A stretch of 64,000 bases of DNA, taken from positions 62,001 through 126,000 of the forward strand of contig NZ_JOID01000018.1 of the NCBI RefSeq assembly GCF_000719865.1, read 5' to 3'. This DNA comes from Streptomyces albus subsp. albus (GTDB lineage: Bacteria > Actinomycetota > Actinomycetes > Streptomycetales > Streptomycetaceae). Each line of letters starts with the position of its first letter. Position 1 is the stretch's first letter. This document shows, in pieces, positions 44,574-54,635 of the stretch. The translations under genes were made by a program, and so were the position numbers. The notes under the pieces are model-generated. The model ran no database searches and was not told the DNA's origin. It worked only from the letters and a program-made list of their open reading frames with translations.

Positions 44574-45947
44574 ATGGACGTGAACGCGGCGGTAGCCGCC
44601 ACGGCAGCGATCGCCGGGGTCTGTACCGGTGTCATCGCCATGCTCGCGTTCCGCTGGAGCGAGCGGGAGCAGGCCAAACCCACCCGCACCTCCCTCCACA
44701 CCGAGGCCGTGCTGCCACCGGGCGTGGACACCGTCCTCTCTGTGCTCCGCTCCTCGGCCGTCGTGCTCGACGAGGCCGACAGCGTCGTCAAGGCCAGCTC
44801 CGCCGCCTACGCCCTCGGACTCGTGCGGGGCGGGAAGCTCGCCGTGGAACCCATGCTGAAGATGGCCAGGGACACCCGCCGGGACGGCGAGATACGCCAG
44901 GTCGAGCTGGATCTGCCCCGGCGCGGCACCGGTCGCGGCGAGGCCCTCGCCGTCTCCGCCAGAGTGGCCCCCCTCGGCTCCCGGCTCGTGCTGCTGCTGG
45001 TGGAGGACCTCACCGAGGCGCGCCGGATAGAGGCCGTCCGCCGCGACTTCGTGGCCAACGTCAGCCATGAGCTCAAGACCCCGGTCGGAGCCCTCTCCCT
45101 GCTGTCGGAGGCCGTCATGGACGCCTCCGACGACCCCGAGGCGGTCGTCCGCTTCGCCGGGCGGATGCAGAAGGAGGCCACCCGTCTCACCAACCTCGTC
45201 CAGGAGCTGATCGACCTCTCCCGGGTGCAGAACGACAACCCGCTGGAGGACGCCGAGCCGGTACGGGTGGACGAGCTGGTCGCCGAGGCCATCGACCGCT
45301 GCCGCCACCAAGCGGGCACCAAGCAGATCACCATCGCCTCGGGCGGCACCGCCCACCTCGCCATCTGGGGCAACCGCGGCCAGCTCGCCGCGGCCCTCGG
45401 CAACCTCGTGGAGAACGCCGTCAACTACAGCGCGGCGCACACCCGGGTCGGCATCGCCGCCCGGCGCATCGCCGGCACCGGCGGGGACATGATCGAGATA
45501 GCCGTCACCGACCAGGGCATCGGGATCTCCGAGAAGGACCGGGAACGCATCTTCGAGCGCTTCTACCGCGTCGACCCGGCGCGCTCGCGCGCCACCGGCG
45601 GGACGGGCCTCGGCCTGGCCATCGTCAAGCACGTGGCCGCCTCCCACGGCGGGGAGGTGACGGTGTGGAGCGCCGAGGGCCAGGGCTCCACCTTCACCCT
45701 CCGGCTCCCCGAGGCCGGGCACGGCAGGGACCGCGGCGAGGCCGGGCTTGGGGAGCCCGTGCGCGACGGGGACGGCCCCGGCGCGCCGGAGCCCGACGCG
45801 CACGCCCCCGGCGCGCACGGCACCTCCCGCGCTCCCCATGCCCCGGACCGGCCCTTCACCGAGCCGGAGGACGACCTCGACGAGGACGACGCCTCCTTCC
45901 AGCCCTTCACACGGGCCTCGTTCTCCGCCCCGGAGACCCTCCCGTGA
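44574..45947 (+). CDS. phoR: PhoR, phosphate sensor histidine kinase
   Basis: 457 residues. A short N-terminal membrane anchor (MDVNAAVAATAAIAGVCTGV, about 4-25) replaces the two-helix sensor of other PhoR proteins; a PAS-like region follows, then the H box VSHELKTPVGALSLL with phospho-His165, N box NLVENAVNYS, G1 DQGIGISEKD and G2 GGTGLGLAIVKH. A charged Pro/Asp/Glu tail of about 75 residues follows the ATPase domain. Phosphorylates PhoP. ATG 44574 lies 6 nt after TAATCT (44562-44567), so leaderless. PhoP follows after 202 bp. Confidence 0.95.
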   Translation: MDVNAAVAATAAIAGVCTGVIAMLAFRWSEREQAKPTRTSLHTEAVLPPGVDTVLSVLRSSAVVLDEADSVVKASSAAYALGLVRGGKLAVEPMLKMARDTRRDGEIRQVELDLPRRGTGRGEALAVSARVAPLGSRLVLLLVEDLTEARRIEAVRRDFVANVSHELKTPVGALSLLSEAVMDASDDPEAVVRFAGRMQKEATRLTNLVQELIDLSRVQNDNPLEDAEPVRVDELVAEAIDRCRHQAGTKQITIASGGTAHLAIWGNRGQLAAALGNLVENAVNYSAAHTRVGIAARRIAGTGGDMIEIAVTDQGIGISEKDRERIFERFYRVDPARSRATGGTGLGLAIVKHVAASHGGEVTVWSAEGQGSTFTLRLPEAGHGRDRGEAGLGEPVRDGDGPGAPEPDAHAPGAHGTSRAPHAPDRPFTEPEDDLDEDDASFQPFTRASFSAPETLP

Positions 45948-46149
45948 CCCCGGCCGGCCTTCCCCGGCCCGGCACCGCAGCCACCGCCGACCCCCCTGAC
46001 ACCACCGACACCCACACCACCGCTGCCCCCGGGGCCGTGTGCCCCGGGGCCGCGCCAACCCCCCGCACCCCCGCCCGACGCGGGGGAGCCGACCCAAGCC
46101 GGAGTGGCGCCGAGCAGCGCCGCTCGCAGAACAGACCGGAGGTCCCTTC

Positions 46150-46830
46150 GTGACCCGAGTGCTCGTCGTCGAGGACGAGGAATCGTTCAGCGACGCGTTG
46201 TCCTACATGCTCCGCAAGGAGGGCTTCGAGGTCGCCGTCGCGGCCACCGGGCCCGACGGGCTGGACGAGTTCGAGCGCAACGGCGCCGACCTGGTGCTGC
46301 TCGACCTGATGCTGCCCGGGCTCCCCGGTACCGAGGTCTGCCGCCAGCTGCGCGGGCGCTCCAACGTCCCGGTCATCATGGTGACCGCCAAGGACAGCGA
46401 GATCGACAAGGTCGTCGGCCTGGAGATAGGAGCCGACGACTACGTCACGAAGCCCTTCTCCTCCCGCGAACTGGTCGCCCGCATCCGGGCCGTGCTGCGC
46501 CGCCGCGGGGAGCCGGAGGAGGTCGTCCCGGCGGCCCTGGAGGCCGGGCCGGTACGGATGGACGTCGACCGGCACGTGGTCACGGTCTCCGGCGCCAAGG
46601 TCGACCTGCCGCTCAAGGAGTTCGACCTGCTGGAGATGCTCCTGCGGAACGCCGGCCGCGTCCTCACCCGCATGCAGCTCATCGACCGCGTCTGGGGCGC
46701 GGACTACGTGGGGGACACCAAGACCCTCGACGTCCACGTCAAGCGGCTGCGCGCCAAGATCGAGCCCGACCCGGGGGCTCCGCGCTATCTCGTGACCGTG
46801 AGAGGCCTCGGCTACAAGTTCGAGCCGTAG
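46150..46830 (+). CDS. phoP: PhoP, phosphate response regulator
   Basis: 226 residues. OmpR-type: receiver with EDEE pocket (8-11), phospho-Asp in LVLLDLMLPG and Lys in YVTKPF; winged helix from about 130 (LPLKEFDLLEMLLRNAGR, TKTLDVHVKRLRAKIEP). It binds the GTTCAYC direct repeats seen between phoU and phoR and controls phosphate scavenging and antibiotic genes in Streptomyces. GGAGG lies 8 nt upstream of GTG 46150. Convergent with the lipoprotein gene, with a shared hairpin between. Confidence 0.96.
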   Translation: MTRVLVVEDEESFSDALSYMLRKEGFEVAVAATGPDGLDEFERNGADLVLLDLMLPGLPGTEVCRQLRGRSNVPVIMVTAKDSEIDKVVGLEIGADDYVTKPFSSRELVARIRAVLRRRGEPEEVVPAALEAGPVRMDVDRHVVTVSGAKVDLPLKEFDLLEMLLRNAGRVLTRMQLIDRVWGADYVGDTKTLDVHVKRLRAKIEPDPGAPRYLVTVRGLGYKFEP

Positions 46831-46921
46831 ACGCCCCCCGGTAGACCACCGCCCGCTGCCCGTCGCGACGCGAGAACGGCGGCGGTGTCGTTCGCGGAAG
46901 CCCGGTGCGGCGGGTGCGGCC

Positions 46922-46944
46922 GTTCCGGCCGGTGTGGCCGGAAC
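46922..46944 (+). terminator. Bidirectional hairpin between phoP and the lipoprotein gene
   Basis: 9-bp perfect stem GTTCCGGCC (46922-46930) with GGCCGGAAC (46936-46944), 5-nt loop, between the two convergent stops. Confidence 0.65.
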
Positions 46945-46974
46945 CCGTGCCGCCCGGCCGCCCGGCCGTACGGG

Positions 46975-47652
46975 TCAATGACCCGCGGCGCCCTCCGGCT
47001 CCTCGTCGCCGTTCGACACGTCCTCCAGAGCGCCGTCCTCGGCCTCCTCGTCGCCGGCCGGGGACTCCATGGCGGTCTCGGAGGCCGACGGGCTCTCCGT
47101 GTCCTCCGGCGACTTGCTCGGCGAGGCCGTGGGCGACTGCGACGGCTGCGAGCTCGGGCCGAAGCGCTCGTAGTAGCCGTCCGCGGGCATGACCAAGGCG
47201 TTGACCTCGATCTCGCCGGTGCCGCTGAGGGTGAAGACGACCGGGGTGACGCCGCCTTCCTCGACCTCGGGGCTCTCGAGCTCCGCGGCGGCGTTGCCCT
47301 TGCCCGCGAGGATCACCGAGCCGTGGGCCGGGATGGTCACCGGACCGGAGCCCTTGGCGGGGGACAGTTCGGCCTTGACGCCTTCCTCGGAGACCGTGAC
47401 GGACTCCAGGGTCTGGGCGGTGCCGCCGGTGTTGAAGATCTTGGCCGAGACGACGGCCGGCCCCTCGGCGCCCTCCGCCTGGGTGATCACGTTGACGTTC
47501 TGGATCTTGATCTCGCCGACGGACGCGCCGGCGTTGTCGGGCCTGACTTTGTTGGTGTCGGCCTCGTTCCCGGCTCCGCACGCGGAGACGGTGAGGAGCG
47601 AGAACGCGACGGCGGTGGCGGCGAGGATGCCGCGTCGAAGGCTGCGGCTCAC
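46975..47652 (-). CDS. Secreted lipoprotein
   Basis: 225 residues from GTG 47652 with AGGAG upstream. Signal peptide MSRSLRRGILAATAVAFSLL ends at the lipobox LTVSAC (Cys about 25), so a membrane-anchored lipoprotein. The domain (about 40-165) is a beta-rich fold with EIKIQNVNVI and TVSEEGVKAELSPA, loosely like copper-chaperone PCu(A)C/DUF461 proteins, but Met/His copper ligands are not evident. The last 55 residues are Ser/Pro/Glu-rich. Convergent with phoP and divergent from carD. Function unknown. Confidence 0.8.
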   Translation of the reverse strand: MSRSLRRGILAATAVAFSLLTVSACGAGNEADTNKVRPDNAGASVGEIKIQNVNVITQAEGAEGPAVVSAKIFNTGGTAQTLESVTVSEEGVKAELSPAKGSGPVTIPAHGSVILAGKGNAAAELESPEVEEGGVTPVVFTLSGTGEIEVNALVMPADGYYERFGPSSQPSQSPTASPSKSPEDTESPSASETAMESPAGDEEAEDGALEDVSNGDEEPEGAAGH

Positions 47653-48260
47653 GGCGGCGGCTTCTCCTAGGACGAGCTACGGCGGCCGAACGGCTTCGCC
47701 CGGACGCGGATGGACGGCGGAGGCGGCCGGCGGGGCCACCCGGGGTGTGTCAGCGGGGCCAGATTACCGATCCGCCCCTTCGCTTCCGCACCCGACCCGC
47801 TTCAGGGGCCGCGCCGTCCGGAACCGGTGGTCACCTGCGGTGCCGCGGAATACCGGTCCGGCACCCGCCGCCGCGGTTATCGGCGGGGAATGTGCGGGGG
47901 TCCGGAATTCCGGCGGCCCCCGGCGCGGCGCGGCCGCCGGGCACGCCGTGTTGATCAATTCCGAAACCGGCCGGGATCAGCTCCCCCAGAGCCGAACGGA
48001 GTAGCGGAAATCCTCCACCTGGATTCCGACATTTCGGGATGTTCTGCCGGGTGTGCAGAACTTCGGGGGCGTGCGGCCGGCGGGTTTCGCGCCGCCCGGA
48101 GAGCCGTCCCGACCTGCGAATACCCGCTTTTCCGGGCCCTCCGCAGCACGTCCCGGCCGGTGTTGTCAAGCCCCGAGATGCGCCCTGACCTGCGAAAACG
48201 CCATTCAGAACACCTCGTTCCCGTGTTACTCTGGATAGCCACGGAAGGGGTACCTGTCAC
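47653..48260. other. Long intergenic region upstream of carD
   Basis: About 610 bp, divergent lipoprotein and carD starts, no supported gene. A palindrome TTGATCAA (about 47952) and AT-rich blocks lie here. A TACTCT hexamer near 48227 is the best -10 candidate for carD, without a clear -35. Such long leaders are usual for carD in Streptomyces. Confidence 0.5.
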
Positions 48261-48743
48261 ATGACGTTCAAGGTTGGCGACACCGTGGTCTATCCCCATC
48301 ACGGGGCCGCGCTGATCGAGGCCATCGAAACTCGCCAGATCAAAGGCGTGGACAAGACCTACTTGGTGCTGAAGGTCGCCCAGGGTGATCTGACGGTCCG
48401 CGTTCCGGCGGACAACGCGGAGTTCGTCGGTGTCCGCGACGTGGTCGGCCAGGACGGGCTGGACCGGGTCTTCGAGGTGCTGCGCGCACCTTACGCGGAA
48501 GAACCGACCAACTGGTCCCGGCGCTACAAGGCAAATCTCGAGAAGCTCGCGTCCGGCGATGTGATCAAGGTCGCCGAGGTCGTTCGCGACCTCTGGCGCC
48601 GTGAGCGTGAGCGCGGACTCTCCGCCGGTGAGAAGAGGATGCTCGCCAAGGCCCGCCAGATCCTGGTGAGCGAGCTCGCTCTCGCGGAGAACACGAACGA
48701 GGACAAGGCCGAGGCTCTGCTCGACGAGGTCCTCGCGTCCTGA
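48261..48743 (+). CDS. carD: CarD-family RNA polymerase-binding transcription factor
   Basis: 160 residues. N-terminal RNA-polymerase interaction domain ([40 protein letters not shown]) and C-terminal helical DNA-minor-groove domain with [16 protein letters not shown] and a conserved Trp that stabilises open complexes at rRNA promoters. GAAGGGG precedes the ATG by about 10 nt. In actinobacteria carD is followed by ispD-ispF, as here. Strongly conserved. Confidence 0.96.
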   Translation: MTFKVGDTVVYPHHGAALIEAIETRQIKGVDKTYLVLKVAQGDLTVRVPADNAEFVGVRDVVGQDGLDRVFEVLRAPYAEEPTNWSRRYKANLEKLASGDVIKVAEVVRDLWRRERERGLSAGEKRMLAKARQILVSELALAENTNEDKAEALLDEVLAS

Positions 48744-49192
48744 AACGGGGCCGCCCCCGCCGGGATCGGAACGCATCAGCCGGTGATGCGCATCCGTCCG
48801 GCAACGGCGGAACAGCAATGCCGTGGTGCCCGAGTGACGTATGTCCGTCGCCGGGCGCTGCGGCATGCCCGCCCCCGCGCCCTCTGCCCCGGGCTCACAC
48901 GGTTCCCGTACCGTACAGCCACGGCGCCCGCGCAGCAGCTCAATAACCGCTCAGCAACCCGGGGCGCACAGCAACCCCACAGCCACGACAGGCCTCACAG
49001 CCCGAAAAAAGAATCCCCACCGTGCCGCCGACGCGATCGCCGGGCGTTGACGCCACCGGACCGCTCAAGGCGTGCCGGGCCCGGGCGGCTTCCCCGATCG
49101 GTTGTCACGGAAGGGACCGACCGAGGCATCGAGCCTGGCACGCTGTGGCCATACCCACGTCGGCCGAGGAAGCAAACCTGAACGCCAATCCG
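48744..49192. other. Intergenic region carD/ispD
   Basis: About 450 bp with a short A run (AAAAAAG near 49005) but no supported gene. Several in-frame GTG and ATG codons upstream of 49193 (for example GTG 49146) could extend ispD; none has a clear ribosome site. Confidence 0.5.
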
Positions 49193-50002
49193 ATGTCCTC
49201 TTCAACGACTTCTCCCGCCACCCCATTCCGGCCGGGCCCGGACCCGCGCCCCGAGACCGGGCCCCCGCGGCCCGCGCACCGCACCGCCGCGGTCATTCCC
49301 GCGGCAGGCCGCGGCGTACGCCTCGGGCCCGGTGCCCCCAAGGCGCTGCGGACCCTGGGCGGCACGCCGATGCTCGTCCACGCCGTCCGCGCCATGGCCC
49401 GCTCGCGCGCCGTCTCGCTGGTCGTCGTGGTGGCACCGCCGGACGGCGCCGCCGAGGTCCGCACCCTCCTCGACGACCACGCGCTGCCCACCGCCACCGA
49501 GGTCGCGGTCGTCCCGGGCGGCGCCACCCGCCAGGAGTCCGTGAGCCTCGGCCTCGCCGCCCTGCCCGCCGACATCACCGCCGTCCTCGTCCACGACGCG
49601 GCGCGCCCGCTCGTGCCCGTGGAGACCGTCGACGCCGTCGCGGCCGCCGTACGGGGCGGCGCGCCCGCCGTCGTACCGGCGCTGCCGCTCGCCGACACCG
49701 TCAAGGAGGTCGAGCCCCGCACCGACGGCGGCCCGGAGACCGTCCTCGGCACGCCCGAGCGCGCCCGGCTGCGCGCCGTGCAGACCCCGCAGGGCTTCGA
49801 CCGCGAGACCCTCGCCCGGGCGCACGAGAAGAGCGCGCCCGAGGGGGAGGGCGCGACGGACGACGCCGGGCTCGTCGAACGGCTCGGGCTGCCGGTCGTG
49901 GTCGTGCCGGGCCACGAGGAGGCGTTCAAGGTGACCCGCCCGCTGGACCTCGTCCTCGCCGAGGCCGTACTCGCCCGCAGGAGGGCCACCGATGGCTTCT
50001 GA
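49193..50002 (+). CDS. ispD: IspD, 2-C-methyl-D-erythritol 4-phosphate cytidylyltransferase
   Basis: 269 residues. CTP-binding loop [19 protein letters not shown] near residue 35, [16 protein letters not shown], active-site HDAARPLV and [10 protein letters not shown]. It makes CDP-methylerythritol in the non-mevalonate isoprenoid pathway. Start ATG 49193 leaves about 30 variable residues before the fold, as in relatives; a GTG at 49146 is possible. The ispF gene overlaps its end by 11 bp, so the pair is coupled. Catalytic Lys and Arg residues are intact. Confidence 0.95.
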   Translation: MSSSTTSPATPFRPGPDPRPETGPPRPAHRTAAVIPAAGRGVRLGPGAPKALRTLGGTPMLVHAVRAMARSRAVSLVVVVAPPDGAAEVRTLLDDHALPTATEVAVVPGGATRQESVSLGLAALPADITAVLVHDAARPLVPVETVDAVAAAVRGGAPAVVPALPLADTVKEVEPRTDGGPETVLGTPERARLRAVQTPQGFDRETLARAHEKSAPEGEGATDDAGLVERLGLPVVVVPGHEEAFKVTRPLDLVLAEAVLARRRATDGF

Positions 50003-50567
50003 TCCCCTGCCGCCCGTGCCGCCGGGGACCCCCGCCTTCCGGCTGCCGCTGGTCGGCGTGGGCACCGATGTGCACGCCTTCGAGGCCGGCCGCGAGCTGT
50101 GGTGCGCCGGCCTGCTCTGGGAGGACGCCGGAGACGGCCTCGCCGGGCACTCCGACGGCGACGTCGCCGCCCACGCGGCCTGCGATGCCCTCTTCTCGGC
50201 GGCCGGACTCGGCGATCTCGGAGCCCACTTCGGCACCGGCCGGCCCGAGTGGTCCGGCGCCTCCGGTCTGACGCTGCTGGGCGAGGCGGCCCGGATCGTC
50301 CGGGAGGCGGGCTTCGGCATCGGCAATGTGGCGATCCAGGTCATCGGCGTACGGCCGAAGATCGGCAAGCGGCGCGAGGAGGCCCAGAAGGTGCTCTCCG
50401 CGGCGGTCGGCGCGCCGGTCTCCGTCTCCGGTACGACGACGGACGGGCTCGGGCTGACGGGGCGCGCCGAGGGGCTGGCCGCCCTGGCGACGGCCCTGGT
50501 GTTCCCGGACGCGGACGCGTACCCCGGCACGGACGCGCACCCGGACGCGCACCCGGACGCGGGCTGA
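49992..50567 (+). CDS. ispF: IspF, 2-C-methyl-D-erythritol 2,4-cyclodiphosphate synthase
   Basis: 191 residues. Metal site GTDVHAF (Asp, His) and [16 protein letters not shown], and [15 protein letters not shown] near the nucleotide pocket. It cyclises CDP-ME-2-phosphate to MEcPP. A C-terminal repeat [11 protein letters not shown] is unusual. AGGAGG sits upstream of ATG 49992, inside the end of ispD. A hairpin terminator follows 4 bp after the stop. Confidence 0.95.
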   Translation: MASDPLPPVPPGTPAFRLPLVGVGTDVHAFEAGRELWCAGLLWEDAGDGLAGHSDGDVAAHAACDALFSAAGLGDLGAHFGTGRPEWSGASGLTLLGEAARIVREAGFGIGNVAIQVIGVRPKIGKRREEAQKVLSAAVGAPVSVSGTTTDGLGLTGRAEGLAALATALVFPDADAYPGTDAHPDAHPDAG

Positions 50568-50570
50568 CCG

Positions 50571-50609
50571 GGGGAGGCGGCCGGCCGTCGACCGCCGGGC
50601 CGCCTCCCC
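50571..50609 (+). terminator. Terminator of ispD-ispF
   Basis: 12-bp perfect outer stem (50571-50582 with 50598-50609) extended by a GGC/GCC inner pair with a bulge; directly after the ispF stop. Confidence 0.75.
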
Positions 50610-50624
50610 GTCCCCGCTCCCCGC

Positions 50625-50820
50625 GCCTCCCGCCTGTCGTCCTCGCCTCTCCCTCTGCCTTCGCCGGGCCGCCGCCCGCCCCGCTCCGGGCCGTCCGCCC
50701 CGGCCGCCCGTCGCCCCCCTCTCGTCACGCCGCGCTGCCTCCCGCCTCTCGTCTTCGTCTCTCCTCTGCCTCCGCCGGGCCGTCGCCCGCCCCGGTCCGT
50801 CCGCTCCGGCCGCCCGTCGC
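50625..50820. repeat. Diverged tandem duplication of about 90 bp
   Basis: Unit A 50625-50714 and unit B 50737-50820 share GCCTCCCGCCT, CGCCGGGCCG, CGCCCGCCCCG and CGGCCGCCCGTCGC in the same order with small gaps, period about 110 bp. Non-coding pyrimidine-rich strand. The whole 540-bp ispF/PPOX gap (50568-51106) holds no supported gene. Confidence 0.65.
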
Positions 50821-51106
50821 GCCCTGCGCCGGCACGGCCCGCCGCACTCGGCCGGGCCGCCGGACGGATGCCTCTCCCGGGCCGTCAGGTGTCCCGGTTG
50901 CGCGCGAGGGAAGGGATCACCGGGCGGGATCAACGGCAGTGGCGGCGACCCTTGCCGCCTACGCCCCGTACACCTGTGCGCCCCGCATGGCCGTAGTCCG
51001 GCAGGCCCGTAGGCATCTCGCAACGGTCTCTCGGCCGGGCCGGGCCGGGCCGGGGCGCACACCCCGCCCGTCCGTCCATCCGTACGTCCCGAGGGAAGGA
51101 AACCCG

Positions 51107-51511
51107 GTGCCGACCGCACTCTCCGACGAACTCAAGCAGGTCCTCGACTCCCCGGTCTTCGCCTCCGTGGCCACGGTCCAGCCCGACGGCAGCCCGCAGG
51201 TCTCGGTGGTCTGGGTGAAGCGCGACGGCGAGGACGTGCTGATCTCGACCACCGTCGGCCGCCGCAAGGAGAAGAACCTCCGCCGCGACCCGCGGGTCAG
51301 CGTGCTGGTCACCCACCCCGAGGACCCGTACCTCTACGGCGAGATCCGCGGCGAGGTGACCATCACGGAGGAGGGCGGCCAGGAGCTGATCGACGAGCTG
51401 TCGCTCAAGTACACCGGCAAGACGTACGCCGAGTTCAACCCCCGGGCCGGCGAGGACGCACCCCGGGTCGTCGTCCGCGTCACACCCCGCAAGGTCGCCG
51501 GCCGGCTCTGA
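51107..51511 (+). CDS. PPOX-class F420/FMN-dependent protein
   Basis: 134 residues. Split beta-barrel flavin/deazaflavin-binding fold (SPVFASVATVQPDGSPQVS; VLISTTVGRRKEKNLRRDPR) of the F420-dependent oxidoreductase/pyridoxamine-oxidase-like family found in actinomycetes. Substrate unknown. GTG 51107 follows AAGGA at 7 nt. Followed by a 13-bp hairpin. The actinobacterial context favours F420 over FMN, but this cannot be settled from sequence. Confidence 0.88.
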   Translation: MPTALSDELKQVLDSPVFASVATVQPDGSPQVSVVWVKRDGEDVLISTTVGRRKEKNLRRDPRVSVLVTHPEDPYLYGEIRGEVTITEEGGQELIDELSLKYTGKTYAEFNPRAGEDAPRVVVRVTPRKVAGRL

Positions 51512-51626
51512 GCTTCCGGGCGCGCCGCCCGGACAGGCCGCCCGGCCGACGGCCGGAGGCGGAGGCCCGGGGCTCCCCGGCTCACCGGCCTCCCCCGCCC
51601 CGCACCCGCGCGGCGCGCCGGGGGAA

Positions 51627-51659
51627 CCGCGGGCCGCGGAACCGTCCCGCGGCCCGCGG
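51627..51659 (+). terminator. Terminator of the PPOX-class gene
   Basis: Perfect 13-bp stem CCGCGGGCCGCGG (51627-51639) with its complement (51647-51659), 7-nt loop. Confidence 0.75.
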
Positions 51660-51702
51660 AAACCTGTCCGGAAGGGCCCGCAAAACTCAGTACCCTGGGC
51701 GG

Positions 51703-53118
<1,416 letters not shown>

Positions 53119-53498
53119 GGGGAGCCCGGGCGTCCGGCACGGGGTGGCCGGGGACGGCCCGGCGGACGCGTGTGCGGCCGCACGGGCCGCCGGTCCGTAC
53201 GGGCGGGGGACGCGGTCCGGATCGGCTGGGCCGCTGAGCCGGGCCGCCCCGGACCCGGACCGCCGGGGGCGCTTCGCGCGGCTCTTGGCATGCTTGACGG
53301 GGGACGCCCGCCCGCGCCCGCCTCGTCGGCTCACCCCGTACGAGACACCAGGCACCACCCCGCGGGCACAACGCCCCGCACACACGCACCACAGACGCAG
53401 CACCACGCACGCAGCACCACGCACCACACCCGCGTACTCACGTACACACGATCCGAGCAGGCAGTCGCCAGGACGGCCGAGGAAAGACCAGGTGAACC
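53119..53498. other. Intergenic region cysS/rlmB
   Basis: 380 bp, no supported gene. Just upstream of rlmB is a tandem repeat ACGCAGCACCACGC twice (about 53396-53423) in a CA-rich strand. No terminator was identified after cysS, so read-through into rlmB is possible. Confidence 0.5.
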
Positions 53499-54449
53499 AT
53501 GGCCGGCAACAGCCAGCGCAGGAACCGTCGTACCAGCAACAAGAAGGGCCAGCAGGTCGGCAGCGGAGGCCAGCGCCGCAAGGGGCTGGAGGGCAGGGGC
53601 CCGACCCCGCCCGCCTCCGCCCGCAAGGGGCATGTGAAGAACCGCATCGCCAACGCCAAGGCCAAGCAGTCCGCCCGCCGCCCCGCGCCCCGGCGCGGTG
53701 GCCCCAAGGGCACCAATGAGCTGGTCGTCGGCCGCAACTCGGTCGCCGAGGCGCTGCGCGAGGGGGTCCCCGCCAACACGCTCTACGTCCAGCAGTACAT
53801 CGACAGCGACGAGCGCGTGCGCGAGGCGATCCAGCTCGCCACCGAGGGCGGCATGAACCTCATGGAGGCGCCGCGCCCCGAGCTCGACCGGATGACGAAC
53901 GGCCTCAACCACCAGGGTCTCGTCCTCCAGGTCCCGCCGTACGACTACGCGCATCCGGACGACCTGATCGCCGCGGCGCACGACGCCGGTGAGGACCCGC
54001 TGATCGTCGTCCTCGACGGCATCACCGACCCGCGCAACCTGGGCGCCATCGTCCGCTCGGTCTCCGCCTTCGGCGGCCACGGCGTCGTCGTGCCGGAGCG
54101 GCGCGCGGCCGGGATGACCGCCGGGGCCTGGAAGACGTCGGCGGGGACCGCGGCCCGTACGCCCGTGGCGCGCGCCGCGAACATGACGCGAGTGCTGGAG
54201 TCGTACCAGAAGGCCGGGCTCATGGTCGTCGGCCTGGCCGGTGACGGCGACACGGAACTCGGCGAGGTCGAGGCCCTCGACGGCCCGGTCGTGATCGTGA
54301 TCGGCAGCGAGGGGAAGGGCCTGTCGCGGCTGGTCGGCGAGACCTGCGACCTGCTGGTGCGCATCCCGATGCCGGGCGGCGCGGAATCCCTCAACGCCGG
54401 TGTGGCGGCCGGTGTGGTCCTCTACGAGGCGGCGAGCCGCCGGGCCTGA
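53499..54449 (+). CDS. rlmB: RlmB-type 23S rRNA 2'-O-methyltransferase (TrmH/SpoU family)
   Basis: 316 residues. A basic N terminus (1-70: [15 protein letters not shown]) is followed by the substrate-binding domain ([18 protein letters not shown]) and the SPOUT knot with motifs [28 protein letters not shown] and [17 protein letters not shown]. It methylates G2251-type positions of 23S rRNA; some relatives in this family give thiostrepton-type resistance, but that needs a different target motif. GGTGAAC precedes ATG 53499. Confidence 0.92.
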   Translation: MAGNSQRRNRRTSNKKGQQVGSGGQRRKGLEGRGPTPPASARKGHVKNRIANAKAKQSARRPAPRRGGPKGTNELVVGRNSVAEALREGVPANTLYVQQYIDSDERVREAIQLATEGGMNLMEAPRPELDRMTNGLNHQGLVLQVPPYDYAHPDDLIAAAHDAGEDPLIVVLDGITDPRNLGAIVRSVSAFGGHGVVVPERRAAGMTAGAWKTSAGTAARTPVARAANMTRVLESYQKAGLMVVGLAGDGDTELGEVEALDGPVVIVIGSEGKGLSRLVGETCDLLVRIPMPGGAESLNAGVAAGVVLYEAASRRA

Positions 54450-54519
54450 GCGGGGTATCGCCTGCGGACCGGAACGGGGTGCGGCCTACGGGTCCGGACC
54501 GGAGCCGACTGCTCGCCGG

Positions 54520-54551
54520 GCGGGGCCAGTTGAACACCCCACCGGCCCCGC
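54520..54551 (+). terminator. Hairpin after rlmB
   Basis: 8-bp perfect stem GCGGGGCC (54520-54527) with GGCCCCGC (54544-54551), 16-nt loop, 70 bp past the rlmB stop. Confidence 0.5.
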
Positions 54552-54635
54552 GGGGCGGTGCGGACCCCGACCGGCCCCGGACGGATCGGGGCGGGGCGAG
54601 GGCGGCAGTGTCTTAACCGGCTGTCACTCGGTTAG

